Source: JAYRZB01 sp041916675
GTDB taxonomy: Bacteria; Pseudomonadota; Alphaproteobacteria; Rhizobiales; Devosiaceae
Direction of reading: 5' to 3'
Assembly (NCBI GenBank): GCA_041916675.1
Contig: JAYRZB010000002.1
Span: 186,001 to 250,000 of the forward strand
Length of the DNA stretch: 64,000 nt
In this document: positions 26,056-33,640 of the stretch, one piece after another
How the letters are laid out: every line of letters begins with the position of its first letter
Position numbering within the stretch: the stretch's first letter is position 1
Program-made: the position numbers and the translations under genes
The notes under the pieces: generated by a model
Databases searched by the model: none
What the model was told of the DNA's origin: nothing
The model's input: only the letters and a program-made list of their open reading frames with translations

Positions 26056-26760
26056 TCACACGCCCAGATAGGCGTGCAGCTTTTCGAGATTGTCGTTGAG
26101 GTCTTTGTTCAGGATGGTGTCGATCACCCGCCCCTGTTCGACAACGTAGTGCCGGTCCGCCACCGAAGCGGCGAACCGGAAATTCTGTTCCACTAGAACG
26201 ATGGTAAAGCCCTGGCTCTTGAGGGCCTGCAGGGTGCGCCCGATCTGCTGGACGATGACCGGAGCCAGCCCCTCGGTTGGCTCATCAAGCAGCAGGACCT
26301 TGGCGCCGGTGCGCAGGATGCGCCCGATCGCCAGCATCTGCTGCTCGCCTCCCGAAAGCTTGGTGCCCTGGCTGGCAAGGCGCTCGCGCAGGTTGGGGAA
26401 CATGTCGAGCACCTGTTCCCGGCTCAGCCCGCCGTCGCGGACCTTTGGCGGCAGCATCAGGTTTTCCTCGACCGAAAGCGACGAGAAGATGCCGCGCTCT
26501 TCAGGGCAGAAGGCGATCCCGGCCCGGGCGATGGCGCGTGGTTCAAGCCGGATCAACTCTCGCCCGTCGAATTTGATCGAACCCTGGCGCTTTTCGAGAA
26601 TGCCCATGATGGCGCGCAGGGTGGTGGTCTTGCCAGCGCCATTGCGCCCCAGAAGCGTCACCACTTCTCCGGGCATGACATCGAATGACACGCCATGCAG
26701 CACGTGGCTTTCGGCATACCAGCCCTTGAGGTCGCGGACGGCGAGAAGGGGCTCAGTCAT
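26056..26760 (-). CDS. Branched-chain-type ABC transporter ATPase (LivF-like)
   Basis: The 234-residue ATPase has Walker A GRNGAGKTT, signature LSGGEQQMLAIGRIL and Walker B LLLDEPTEGLAP, and ends with HAYLGV as LivF proteins do. It partners the LivG-like ATPase encoded just upstream, whose stop overlaps its start by 8 bp. Confidence 0.94.
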   Translation of the reverse strand: MTEPLLAVRDLKGWYAESHVLHGVSFDVMPGEVVTLLGRNGAGKTTTLRAIMGILEKRQGSIKFDGRELIRLEPRAIARAGIAFCPEERGIFSSLSVEENLMLPPKVRDGGLSREQVLDMFPNLRERLASQGTKLSGGEQQMLAIGRILRTGAKVLLLDEPTEGLAPVIVQQIGRTLQALKSQGFTIVLVEQNFRFAASVADRHYVVEQGRVIDTILNKDLNDNLEKLHAYLGV

Positions 26761-27514
26761 GGCCGGCTCCGATATAGGCCTCGATCACGCGCGGGTCTTT
26801 CGAGACGGTTTCGTAAGGGCCCTCGGCCAGCACCTGACCGCGCGCCAGCACGGTGATGCGATCGGAAAGATCGGCCACCACTGAGAGGTTGTGCTCGACC
26901 ATCAGGATGGTGCGATTGGCCGAAATGCGCCGGATCAGCGCCGACGTGCGGGCCACGTCCTCTTGGCCCATCCCGGCCATGGGTTCGTCAAGCAAGAGCA
27001 TTTCGGGTTCGAGCGCCAAAGTGGTGGCAATCTCAAGCGCCCGCTTGCGGCCATAGGAGAGCTCGCCAGCGGTTGTGTGGGCAAAGGGGGTCAGCCCCAC
27101 TTCTTCAATTCGCGCCAGCGCTTCATCATCATAAGCTGAGAGGGCTTTTTGCGACCGCCAGAAATCAAAGCTGTCGCCCCGCCGCCTTTGCAGCGCAATG
27201 CGCACGTTTTCAACCACGCTGAGGCGTGGAAAGACCGCTGAAATCTGGAAGGAGCGCACCAGGCCGCGTCGAGCGATATCGGCCGGAGCCAGCCCGGTAA
27301 TGTCGCGACCATTGAAGGTGATCTGGCCCGAGGAGGGCTGCAGGAACTTGGTCAAGAGGTTAAAGCAGGTGGTCTTGCCGGCCCCATTGGGACCGATCAG
27401 GGCATGGATCGATCCGCGCTCAACGTTCAGGTCAACGGCATTGACGGCCACGAAGCCGGCAAACTTCTTGGTCAGCTGGCGTGCCGACAGAATGGTGTCC
27501 TGGCCTTGCGTCAT
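26753..27514 (-). CDS. Branched-chain-type ABC transporter ATPase (LivG-like)
   Basis: The 253-residue ATPase has Walker A GPNGAGKTTCFNLLT, FQISAVFPRLSVVENV, signature LSYGRKRALEIATTLALEPEMLLLDEPMAGM and the C-terminal EAYIGAG of LivG. ATG 27514 overlaps the preceding SDR stop (ATGA), which favours it over the start four codons upstream. Confidence 0.94.
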   Translation of the reverse strand: MTQGQDTILSARQLTKKFAGFVAVNAVDLNVERGSIHALIGPNGAGKTTCFNLLTKFLQPSSGQITFNGRDITGLAPADIARRGLVRSFQISAVFPRLSVVENVRIALQRRRGDSFDFWRSQKALSAYDDEALARIEEVGLTPFAHTTAGELSYGRKRALEIATTLALEPEMLLLDEPMAGMGQEDVARTSALIRRISANRTILMVEHNLSVVADLSDRITVLARGQVLAEGPYETVSKDPRVIEAYIGAGHD

Positions 27515-28284
27515 TTTGCCGTCCACCCGCCATCGATTGAAATGGTTGTGCCGGTGATCGAGCGCGCCATGTCGCCGCAGAGGTAGGCCGCCATTTCAGC
27601 GATCTCTTCGGGCTGCACGAACTGGCGTGTCGGTTGCGGGGCGAGCATGACCTCGCGCACCACCTGGTCTTCGCTCATCTGATGGACGCGGGCCTGATCG
27701 ACCACCTGGGCGGCAACGAGCGGCGTCCACACATAGCCGGGGCAGATTGCGTTGACGGTGATGCCTTTTTCGGCGGCCTCCAGCGCCACGGTCTTGGTCA
27801 GGCCCACGACCGCGTGCTTGGTTGCCACATAGGCTGATTTGTAGGGCGAGGCGCGCAGGCCATGGGCCGAGGCGATGTTGATGATGCGCCCCCAGCCGCG
27901 GGCCGCCATGCCGGGCAGGGCGGCGCGAATGGTGTGATAGGCCGAATCGAGGCTGACGGCGCGAATACGGTCCCAGTCGGCGGGGTCGAGGTTTTCAATC
28001 GGCGCCACCTTCTGGATGCCTGCATTGTTGACCAGCACATCGAGCTGCCCAAAGGTACCGATCACGGCATGCACCAGCTCAAACCCCGACCGGGCATCCG
28101 CAAGGTCGGCCGGAAAGTAGGCGGCGCGGCTGCCGGGCAGGGTGTGCACCGCCGCCAGAGCCGGTCCGGCCTCCGGTTCAAAGCTATTGAGGGCGACATC
28201 AAAACCAAGCGCGGCAAATTTCTGCGCCACCGCCAGCCCAATCCCGCTCGTCGAACCCGTGACGAGTGCCACACGCTTGACCAT
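27511..28284 (-). CDS. bdhA: 3-hydroxybutyrate dehydrogenase-like SDR
   Basis: The 257-residue SDR has GSTSGIG, NNAGIQKVAPIE, the Ser-Tyr-Lys set in INIASAHGL and SAYVATKHAVVGLTK, and PTRQFVQPEEIAEMAAYLCGD. The SAHGL...SPYKSAYVA and PT(R/K)QFV blocks are characteristic of bacterial (R)-3-hydroxybutyrate dehydrogenases, which reversibly give acetoacetate with NAD. It leads the importer operon, so the imported compound may be its substrate or a relative. It lies about 50 bp downstream of a predicted sigma-54 promoter. Confidence 0.85.
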   Translation of the reverse strand: MVKRVALVTGSTSGIGLAVAQKFAALGFDVALNSFEPEAGPALAAVHTLPGSRAAYFPADLADARSGFELVHAVIGTFGQLDVLVNNAGIQKVAPIENLDPADWDRIRAVSLDSAYHTIRAALPGMAARGWGRIINIASAHGLRASPYKSAYVATKHAVVGLTKTVALEAAEKGITVNAICPGYVWTPLVAAQVVDQARVHQMSEDQVVREVMLAPQPTRQFVQPEEIAEMAAYLCGDMARSITGTTISIDGGWTAK

Positions 28285-28320
28285 GTGCCTTACTGCTCCA
28301 CCCTATTGCGGACCTTATGC

Positions 28321-28338
28321 GGTCCGGTCTTTTGGACA
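28321..28338 (-). promoter_or_regulatory. Third, weaker copy of the activator site, near the start point
   Basis: GGTCCGGTCTTTTGGACA resembles the two upstream 18-bp sites (shared GTCCGG and GGACA at the same spacing). It lies close to +4 of the predicted sigma-54 start, so it might serve feedback control rather than activation. Confidence 0.4.
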
Positions 28339-28344
28339 GAGCAC

Positions 28345-28360
28345 TGCAGGGAGCGTGCCA
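28345..28360 (-). promoter_or_regulatory. Sigma-54 (-24/-12) promoter of the bdhA-importer operon
   Basis: On the minus strand the sequence reads TGGCACGCTCCCTGCA, that is TGGCAC-N5-CTGCA against consensus TGGCAC-N5-TTGCA, with GG and GC at the required spacing. Transcription would start near 28334, 50 bp before the bdhA start. The gene for a sigma-54 activator ends 95 bp upstream. Confidence 0.8.
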
Positions 28361-28404
28361 AGTCAGGCACGGCGGGGGTTTGCGCTCAGAGCGGCGTACA
28401 GAAG

Positions 28405-28454
28405 TGTCTGATATTCCGGACAGCTATCAGAGTATTTGTCCGGAAAACCGGACA
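28405..28454 (-). promoter_or_regulatory. Two upstream activator sites for the sigma-54 regulator
   Basis: Two 18-bp sites of the form TGTC-N10-GACA occur: TGTCTGATATTCCGGACA (28405-28422) and the perfect inverted repeat TGTCCGGAAAACCGGACA (28437-28454). Their centres are 32 bp apart (about three helical turns) and fall near -80 and -112 of the sigma-54 promoter, as expected of enhancer sites. Confidence 0.72.
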
Positions 28455-29870
28455 CTAGTCGATGCCATAGCGCCGCAGCTTTTCGTAGAACTGGGACCGG
28501 GAGACGCCGAGCTTGAGCGCAGCCGTTGATTTCTGCCCATGGCTCTGGGCAAGGGCGGTCAGGATCGCCTCACGCTCCGCACTGGCCAGCGTGCTGGCGA
28601 GGTCTGCTCTGGCGGTCACAGGCGCGCGCGCCGTTCCCGGTGGCAGGGCACGGCGGATGGCGTCGGCATCGATGGTCTCGCTCGGAGCCATGGCGGCGGC
28701 ACGCTCAAGCACATTGCGCAGTTCGCGCACATTGCCAGGCCAGTCGTGTCCTTGCAGCAGCGAGACGGCTTCGGGCTGAATGACCCATCCGCGCTGGTCG
28801 CCCGCCCGCATGGTCTGCTCCAGCAGGGCCTCGCATAACAGCGTCATATCCTCGAGCCGGTCGCGCAGCGGCGGCACATGCACCGTCAATACGGCGATGC
28901 GGTAGTAGAGGTCGGGGCGGAAGCTCTTGTCGGCGATGCGGGCCTCAAGGTCTTGCGATGTGGCAGCGATGATGCGTACATCCACCTTCTTGACGGTGTT
29001 GGAGCCGAGCGGCTCAAACTCGCCTTCCTGCAGGACACGCAGGAATTTGGCCTGAATGGCCAGGGGCATATCGCCCACTTCATCGAGAAACAGCGTGCCG
29101 CCATGGGCCAGCTCGAACTTGCCCTTGCGCGCTTTTTTGTCCGCGCCGGTAAAGGCGCCGGGGGCGACGCCGAAGAACTCGGCCTCCAGCAGCGCCTCTG
29201 GCACCGCTGCCATGTTCACGGCCACAAACGGGCCGTCGGCACGATCGGATTGCTGATGGATGGCATGGGCCAAGAGCTCCTTGCCGGTGCCGGTTTCGCC
29301 AAGGATCAGGGCCGCCCCATCGCGTAGCGCAAACCGGCGCACCTGCGCCTTGAGGTCGCGCACCGCTTCGGAATGGCCCACAAAGCTCGATAGCGAATAT
29401 TTGGTCTGCCGCTCGCGGGTCAGGGCCGCCTGAGCGCGAGTGAGCTGCTTTTGCAGGGTTTCAAATTTTTGCAGGATCGGTTCGAGATAGTCGACATTGT
29501 CGTAAAAGACAAAACCAATGGCGCCCTCCACCCGCCCGGCGTCATCCTTGAGCGGGATGCGGCACACCACGAACTGGCGGTCACCAAAATTCATGATGTC
29601 GAGCAGGATCGGGCGGCCGGTCTCGACCACACGGCGCAGCAGCGAATGGGGAATGACCTCCTCAACCGGCAGGCCGGTGGGATCAAAGTCCGGATCGAGC
29701 TGCAGCAGGTCGCGGTAGCGCGCATCCATCCAGCTGATGCGGGCATCGGCATCCACCATCAGGGCGCCCTCGAAAAACTCGCGCAGCAGCGAAAAGCCGC
29801 CGATTGCCTGTTCGATACGGGCAAAGCGCTCGGTAGCATGCGGGGTCGTCTGATTACGTTCTGGCACCAT
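28455..29870 (-). CDS. Sigma-54-dependent activator with PAS domain
   Basis: About 471 residues: an N-terminal PAS domain at about 20-130 (FEGALMVDADARISWMDARYRDLLQLD), a coiled linker (LQKQLTRAQAALTRERQTKYSL), and an AAA+ domain with GETGTGKELLAHAIHQ (Walker A), GAFTGADKKARKGKF (sigma-54 contact loop) and GGTLFLDEVGDMP (Walker B). A Fis-type helix-turn-helix follows (QKSTAALKLGVSRSQFYEKLRRYGID). It has no receiver domain, so a ligand sensed by the PAS probably controls it. ATG 29870 is assumed; an in-frame start at 29903 exists. Target: the adjacent bdhA-importer operon. Confidence 0.92.
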   Translation of the reverse strand: MVPERNQTTPHATERFARIEQAIGGFSLLREFFEGALMVDADARISWMDARYRDLLQLDPDFDPTGLPVEEVIPHSLLRRVVETGRPILLDIMNFGDRQFVVCRIPLKDDAGRVEGAIGFVFYDNVDYLEPILQKFETLQKQLTRAQAALTRERQTKYSLSSFVGHSEAVRDLKAQVRRFALRDGAALILGETGTGKELLAHAIHQQSDRADGPFVAVNMAAVPEALLEAEFFGVAPGAFTGADKKARKGKFELAHGGTLFLDEVGDMPLAIQAKFLRVLQEGEFEPLGSNTVKKVDVRIIAATSQDLEARIADKSFRPDLYYRIAVLTVHVPPLRDRLEDMTLLCEALLEQTMRAGDQRGWVIQPEAVSLLQGHDWPGNVRELRNVLERAAAMAPSETIDADAIRRALPPGTARAPVTARADLASTLASAEREAILTALAQSHGQKSTAALKLGVSRSQFYEKLRRYGID

Positions 29871-30213
29871 GCGCTTGCTTGGATCCTGAATTCTTTGCTC
29901 CAATCCTAGTCAAGCCCGGCATAGGCAGCAACCGCGTCGCCCAAGCCATTAAAGTGCGAGAGAGAATTTAAATCGGTTGCATATGTGGCGGTTTCGCCTT
30001 GCATCGTCTATGGCTGCTTTCGGCATATGTGGTGTCGACGGTGATAATTACCTGAATAGAATCAATATTTTGCACAGGATGGCGTCTAGTGCCTGCAAAT
30101 ACGCAGAAATAACCCCCATAAAATTGATTCAAACGCCCGAGGTAATTAAAACGCCCATGGAATATATTTATTGGATATAGACCTGGCTTGCACACACAGG
30201 CACATCGCGTCAC

Positions 30214-30260
30214 CTCAAAGTCGGTCCGGCACAACCATGCCGGGCCGACTTGCCTTTGAG
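30214..30260 (+). terminator. Long stem-loop upstream of the cytochrome c promoter
   Basis: An 11-bp inner stem (TCGGTCCGGCA 30221-30231 with TGCCGGGCCGA 30238-30248, one G-U pair) is extended by CTCAAAG (30214-30220) and CTTTGAG (30254-30260) across a 5-nt bulge. It looks like a strong terminator or structured RNA end, but there is no T-run and no gene just upstream. Confidence 0.5.
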
Positions 30261-30275
30261 CTATCAGGGGCTGGC

Positions 30276-30289
30276 TTGCTCTGGATCAA
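30276..30289 (+). promoter_or_regulatory. FixK/FNR-type box upstream of the cytochrome c gene
   Basis: TTGCTCTGGATCAA fits TTG(A/C)-N6-TCAA. Its centre is 41.5 bp before about 30324, and CATGAT at 30311-30316 could be the -10, giving a class II activated promoter and a leader of about 20 bases to ATG 30344. Confidence 0.55.
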
Positions 30290-30343
30290 TGCGGTCGACA
30301 CTGTCCGAGCCATGATGGAGTGTTCCATCTGAGGAGGATTGCG

Positions 30344-30688
30344 ATGGTTGCGGCACGATATCTGGTCCTGGGATGCCTGCTGGCGCTCGCGGGTCCTGCA
30401 GCGGGTCAGGACCCCGGTGATGTTACGCGCGGACGCGAGCTTGTGACCACATACTGTGCCGATTGCCACGCGGTGGGGGCCGAAGGCACCAGTCCTTTCC
30501 CACCCGCGCCGCTCTTTCGCGAGCTCTATAAGCGCTACGACGTCGAGTTCCTCGCCGAGGCGCTGGTTGAAGGCATTGTCACCTCGCATCCGGACATGCC
30601 CGAGTTCGAATTCGACCCGGATCAGGCAACAGCCATCGTGGCGTATCTGAAATCCCTAGAGCCGGTTGCCGACCAACAAAAGCCTTAG
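30344..30688 (+). CDS. Small periplasmic cytochrome c
   Basis: The 114-residue protein has signal peptide MVAARYLVLGCLLALAGPAAGQ, a single CADCH haem site near residue 40, and a probable axial Met in HPDMPEFEF. GAGGAGG at 30331-30337 supports ATG 30344. It is convergent with the SQR operon (4-bp stop overlap, TTAG). It probably accepts electrons in low-oxygen or sulfide respiration, given the FixK-type box upstream and the neighbouring SQR genes (inference). Confidence 0.88.
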   Translation: MVAARYLVLGCLLALAGPAAGQDPGDVTRGRELVTTYCADCHAVGAEGTSPFPPAPLFRELYKRYDVEFLAEALVEGIVTSHPDMPEFEFDPDQATAIVAYLKSLEPVADQQKP

Positions 30689-31746
30689 CGCGGCAGCCGG
30701 GGCAGGCCGATATAGGTCGCCCTGCCGAACTGCTCGACAACGGTCTTGGGCCATTCGCCCTGTTTGAGCATGGAAACAAGGCCAATCAGGTCGGGTTTTT
30801 TCAGCCGGTTGATCAGCGCGATCAGTCTGGGCTGCGTGGCAATGGGAAAGTGCCCGATCAGGTCGGTGCTGGCCTTGCTGACATCGACCAGTGTCACTTT
30901 CAGGTTCGAGAGCATGGATGGATCGGTAATACTGCCGAGCCGCAGCTTCTGGTCGGTGATTTCAGTGAGCAGTTGCAAGGCCCAGTCGCCCTTCGAGGCA
31001 TAAATGATCACAGGCCTGCCCAGTGTTTCAATGCGGCGCATGGCCGGAACAAAATCCTGCATGGATACATCGGGAGAGAGGAGCGCCAGGCCGCCGAGCT
31101 TGTTGCGCAAGGCGCCAGCACCGTTCCTGGCCATCCGCGCCAGCGTGTCGGTGGCAAGATCGGCACCCAGCGAATGCGCCATGATGACGATGCGCGACAC
31201 ATTCGAGCTGGCAAGACCGCGCAGAAGCACTTCGAGATTGCGGCTGGCCTGGTGGGACCGTTCGACGTCCGGTCCATAGGCATCGAGCCGGTTACCGGCC
31301 GGCCAGGAGAACAACACCATGCTCGATGGCAGGTCGAGATCGGCCGCAATCTGTGCAGCACGGATCACGGATTCGTCGTAGCCGGTATTGTAGCCATGGA
31401 CATAGACGAGGATTTCGCGCGTGCCGAACTGGTTTGCCGCTTGCCGTGCCGCGGCATTGGAAAAGCTGGGGACGGAGGGGAACGATGTCGTGTCGGCCGT
31501 CTTGAAATCGCTCGAAACACCGCCCGGCCTGTGGGTGGCAGGGATCGCAACATCGATCGAAACCAGATGCAGGTCGCCACTGTTGCGCGTCGCCAGCGAC
31601 CCGGGCCCATCGACAAGCCGTGCCGAGGCAACAAACACGGTTTCGATCCGCGCCTGACCGGCAAGGGTGGGCACCGACGCGCCCAGTCCGGTCAGGAGCG
31701 TCAAGAGAGCAAGGGCCGACATCAGGCCATGGCGTATCCAGTCCAT
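30685..31746 (-). CDS. Alpha/beta hydrolase of the DUF900 family
   Basis: The 353-residue protein has an N-terminal signal or anchor (about residues 8-29), then ILVYVHGYNTGYDESVIRAAQIAADL (oxyanion region) and VIMAHSLGADLA, the GxSxG-like nucleophile elbow with Ser in AHSLG. This is the DUF900 pattern. It is the last gene of the SQR-cytochrome operon, so a role at the envelope in sulfide or membrane maintenance is possible, but no substrate can be assigned. Confidence 0.85.
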   Translation of the reverse strand: MDWIRHGLMSALALLTLLTGLGASVPTLAGQARIETVFVASARLVDGPGSLATRNSGDLHLVSIDVAIPATHRPGGVSSDFKTADTTSFPSVPSFSNAAARQAANQFGTREILVYVHGYNTGYDESVIRAAQIAADLDLPSSMVLFSWPAGNRLDAYGPDVERSHQASRNLEVLLRGLASSNVSRIVIMAHSLGADLATDTLARMARNGAGALRNKLGGLALLSPDVSMQDFVPAMRRIETLGRPVIIYASKGDWALQLLTEITDQKLRLGSITDPSMLSNLKVTLVDVSKASTDLIGHFPIATQPRLIALINRLKKPDLIGLVSMLKQGEWPKTVVEQFGRATYIGLPRLPR

Positions 31747-31764
31747 TCCGGCCCCCCGACAGGT

Positions 31765-32187
31765 TCAGAGCTTTTGCAGGCTTTCGAGATAGGCGGCCAG
31801 ATAGCCGACACGGCGATCGACCATGGCCCGGTCACCGGCCGGGGTGTCGAAGGTGAAGGCCTCGAAATCCTTAAGGAAGATCAGGCCCCAGGCCGGCATC
31901 TGTCCGCCATGGGCAGTCCCGCCGCCCTTGATCACCTCGGTGACATGCGCCAGCGGAAATGTGCCACCGGCCCTGGCCGAAAGCTGGGTGAGGTCAGCGG
32001 GGGGCACTTTCATCTGTCCCGACATGGTGCCATCCCCCATGCCCTTGGGCCCATGGCAAACCGAACAGGACAGATCGTAAAGGATCGAACCGAACTGGAC
32101 CTGTCGCGCCAGGTCCTCGGCCTGCGCCATTGGCCAACCGATTGCAAGTGCAAGCATGGCAAACGCCGTGCGAATGATCCGGTGCAT
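31765..32187 (-). CDS. Periplasmic cytochrome c
   Basis: The 140-residue protein has signal peptide MHRIIRTAFAMLALAIGWPMAQA, a haem motif CSVCHGPKGMGDG near residue 41, and an axial Met in GGQMPAWG. It is encoded 18 bp after the SQR gene and so is probably a redox partner or part of the same electron-transport branch. Confidence 0.9.
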   Translation of the reverse strand: MHRIIRTAFAMLALAIGWPMAQAEDLARQVQFGSILYDLSCSVCHGPKGMGDGTMSGQMKVPPADLTQLSARAGGTFPLAHVTEVIKGGGTAHGGQMPAWGLIFLKDFEAFTFDTPAGDRAMVDRRVGYLAAYLESLQKL

Positions 32188-32205
32188 AGCGGCCCCCTGT
32201 TGCCC

Positions 32206-33498
32206 TTATCCTTCCGGATCGAGCTTGATCTGCTTGAGTTTATCGATGCCCAAGACCTGTAGCGCGAGGCGCTCGTAAAGCGGCTCGGGCGCCCCGGTGC
32301 GCACCTTGTGGAGGAAATATTTCTCAAAGGCGATCTTGGCGGCATGCACCCAGCGCCCCGACGCCGACCAGTTCACGTTGCGCGGGGGTATCTGCGGCTG
32401 AGCCACAAATGCCACCCCCGAATCGCCGAAATCGGCGAGGCACACGGCATTCCAGGTGGCCTCTGCATCGGGAGACTGACCGTCCACGAGCCGCTTGATA
32501 TTGTGCACCGCCGCAGTGACCATGGATTCGATCATGAAGCCGGTCTTCGGCACGCCCACCGGGACGGCAGTCTTGCCCATGGGCGGGATCGCCACCGCAA
32601 CCCCGATGCCAAACACATTGGGGAAGGCTGGATTGCGCTGGTGCTTGTCGATCAGGATAAAGCCGCGGGGATTGGTCAGCCCCTCGATGCCCTTGACGGC
32701 GGCCACGCCGGTAAAGGCCGGCAGCATCATGGTATAGACCATGGGCAGGTCATGCGCCTGCTTGACCGTCCCATCGTCGTTGATTTCCGAGATATGCATG
32801 ACGCCCGGTTCGATACTGTCGACCTTGGCATTGCAGATCCACTTGATGTGATGCTGGCGCATCTCGCTTTCGAGCAGGCCCTTGGTGTCGCCCACCCCGT
32901 CGAGCCCGAGGTGCCCGATATAGGGCTCCGGCGTCACGAAGGTCATGGGCACCTTGTCGCGCACCTTGGCGTCGCGCAGCGCCTTGTCGAGGATGAAGGC
33001 AAACTCATAGGCCGGACCAAAGCACGATGCCCCCTGCACCGCCCCGATGATCACCGGCCCCGGCTTGGCAACCAGCCGTTCGAACGCGCCCTTGGCATCA
33101 AGGGCATGGTCGATGTGGCAGATCGAGTTGGTATTGGCCTCGGGCCCAAACCCGGGCACTTCGTCGAATGCCAGCGCCGGGCCGGTGGCGATGATCAGGT
33201 AGTCGTAGGGGAGGGTCGCCCCGTCCTCGAGTTCGATCAGGTTCTCGGCCGGTTTCAATTTCCGCGCGCCCTGCGGGTAGAGATCGATGTCGAGCTTCCT
33301 GCACACCGGGACCAGATCGACCTCTACCGACCCGCGATCGCGCCAGCCGACGGCGACCCAGGGATTGGAGGGGACAAATGCATATTTACTGCCCTTGTTG
33401 ACCACCGAAACCTTATGCCCGGGTCCCAATACCTTGCGCGCTTCAAAGGCCGCAATCGAGCCGCCCAATCCCGCGCCCACCACCACAACATGAACCAT
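32206..33498 (-). CDS. sqr: Sulfide:quinone oxidoreductase
   Basis: The 430-residue flavoprotein has an N-terminal FAD motif VVVGAGLGGS and ATGPALA. Its cysteines C127 (SICHID), C159 (GASCFGP) and C353 (AVCLADFG) sit at the same positions as the catalytic cysteines of Rhodobacter capsulatus SQR, whose C127, C159 and C353 are established. The C-terminus is amphipathic and membrane-associating. It oxidises sulfide and passes electrons to quinone, giving sulfane sulfur. It heads an operon with a cytochrome c and a hydrolase and is preceded by FNR-type and ArsR-type sites. Confidence 0.9.
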   Translation of the reverse strand: MVHVVVVGAGLGGSIAAFEARKVLGPGHKVSVVNKGSKYAFVPSNPWVAVGWRDRGSVEVDLVPVCRKLDIDLYPQGARKLKPAENLIELEDGATLPYDYLIIATGPALAFDEVPGFGPEANTNSICHIDHALDAKGAFERLVAKPGPVIIGAVQGASCFGPAYEFAFILDKALRDAKVRDKVPMTFVTPEPYIGHLGLDGVGDTKGLLESEMRQHHIKWICNAKVDSIEPGVMHISEINDDGTVKQAHDLPMVYTMMLPAFTGVAAVKGIEGLTNPRGFILIDKHQRNPAFPNVFGIGVAVAIPPMGKTAVPVGVPKTGFMIESMVTAAVHNIKRLVDGQSPDAEATWNAVCLADFGDSGVAFVAQPQIPPRNVNWSASGRWVHAAKIAFEKYFLHKVRTGAPEPLYERLALQVLGIDKLKQIKLDPEG

Positions 33499-33540
33499 TC
33501 CATCCTCCTCACCGACCGGTCTGTCGCCGGGTCAGATTAG

Positions 33541-33562
33541 TATATTAGAATTTTCATATATA
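33541..33562 (-). promoter_or_regulatory. ArsR-type operator candidate (TATAT-N2-GAA-N2-TTC-N2-ATATA)
   Basis: This AT-rich spaced inverted repeat lies just upstream of the sqr start, covering about -6 to +16 of the predicted start point at 33556. Such sites suit ArsR-family repressors; the BigR/SqrR-type gene at 36727 is the obvious candidate. Confidence 0.6.
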
Positions 33563-33604
33563 ATGATAGCGGTAGTTCACCGGAGTGTCCTTGATGTGAA
33601 TCAA
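33563..33604 (-). promoter_or_regulatory. FNR/FixK class II promoter of the sqr operon
   Basis: TTGATGTGAATCAA (33591-33604) is a perfect TTGAT-N4-ATCAA box. Counting 41.5 bp from its centre gives a start at about 33556, and TATCAT (33568-33563 on the minus strand) falls exactly at -12 to -7 with five of six matches to TATAAT. This is classic class II activator geometry. Confidence 0.8.
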
Positions 33605-33640
33605 GCCCGGATGCGGTCGTTTGGAGTGCAGGTTTTTGGC

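Larger units (their letters stand above)
29871..30343. other. AT-rich intergenic region with repeats and a large hairpin
   Basis: No ORF here has credible codon use. It contains GCATATGTGG(C/T)G twice (29979, 30023), AAACGCCC twice 18 bp apart (30131, 30149), a long stem-loop at 30214-30260, and a FixK-like box at 30276-30289 that probably drives the cytochrome gene. A small noncoding transcript ending at the hairpin is possible but unproven. Confidence 0.6.

Noticed and set aside
29968..30234. Short frames on both strands between the sigma-54 activator and the cytochrome gene
   Set aside because: They are low-complexity, AT-rich and overlap each other and the repeats, with no initiation signals.
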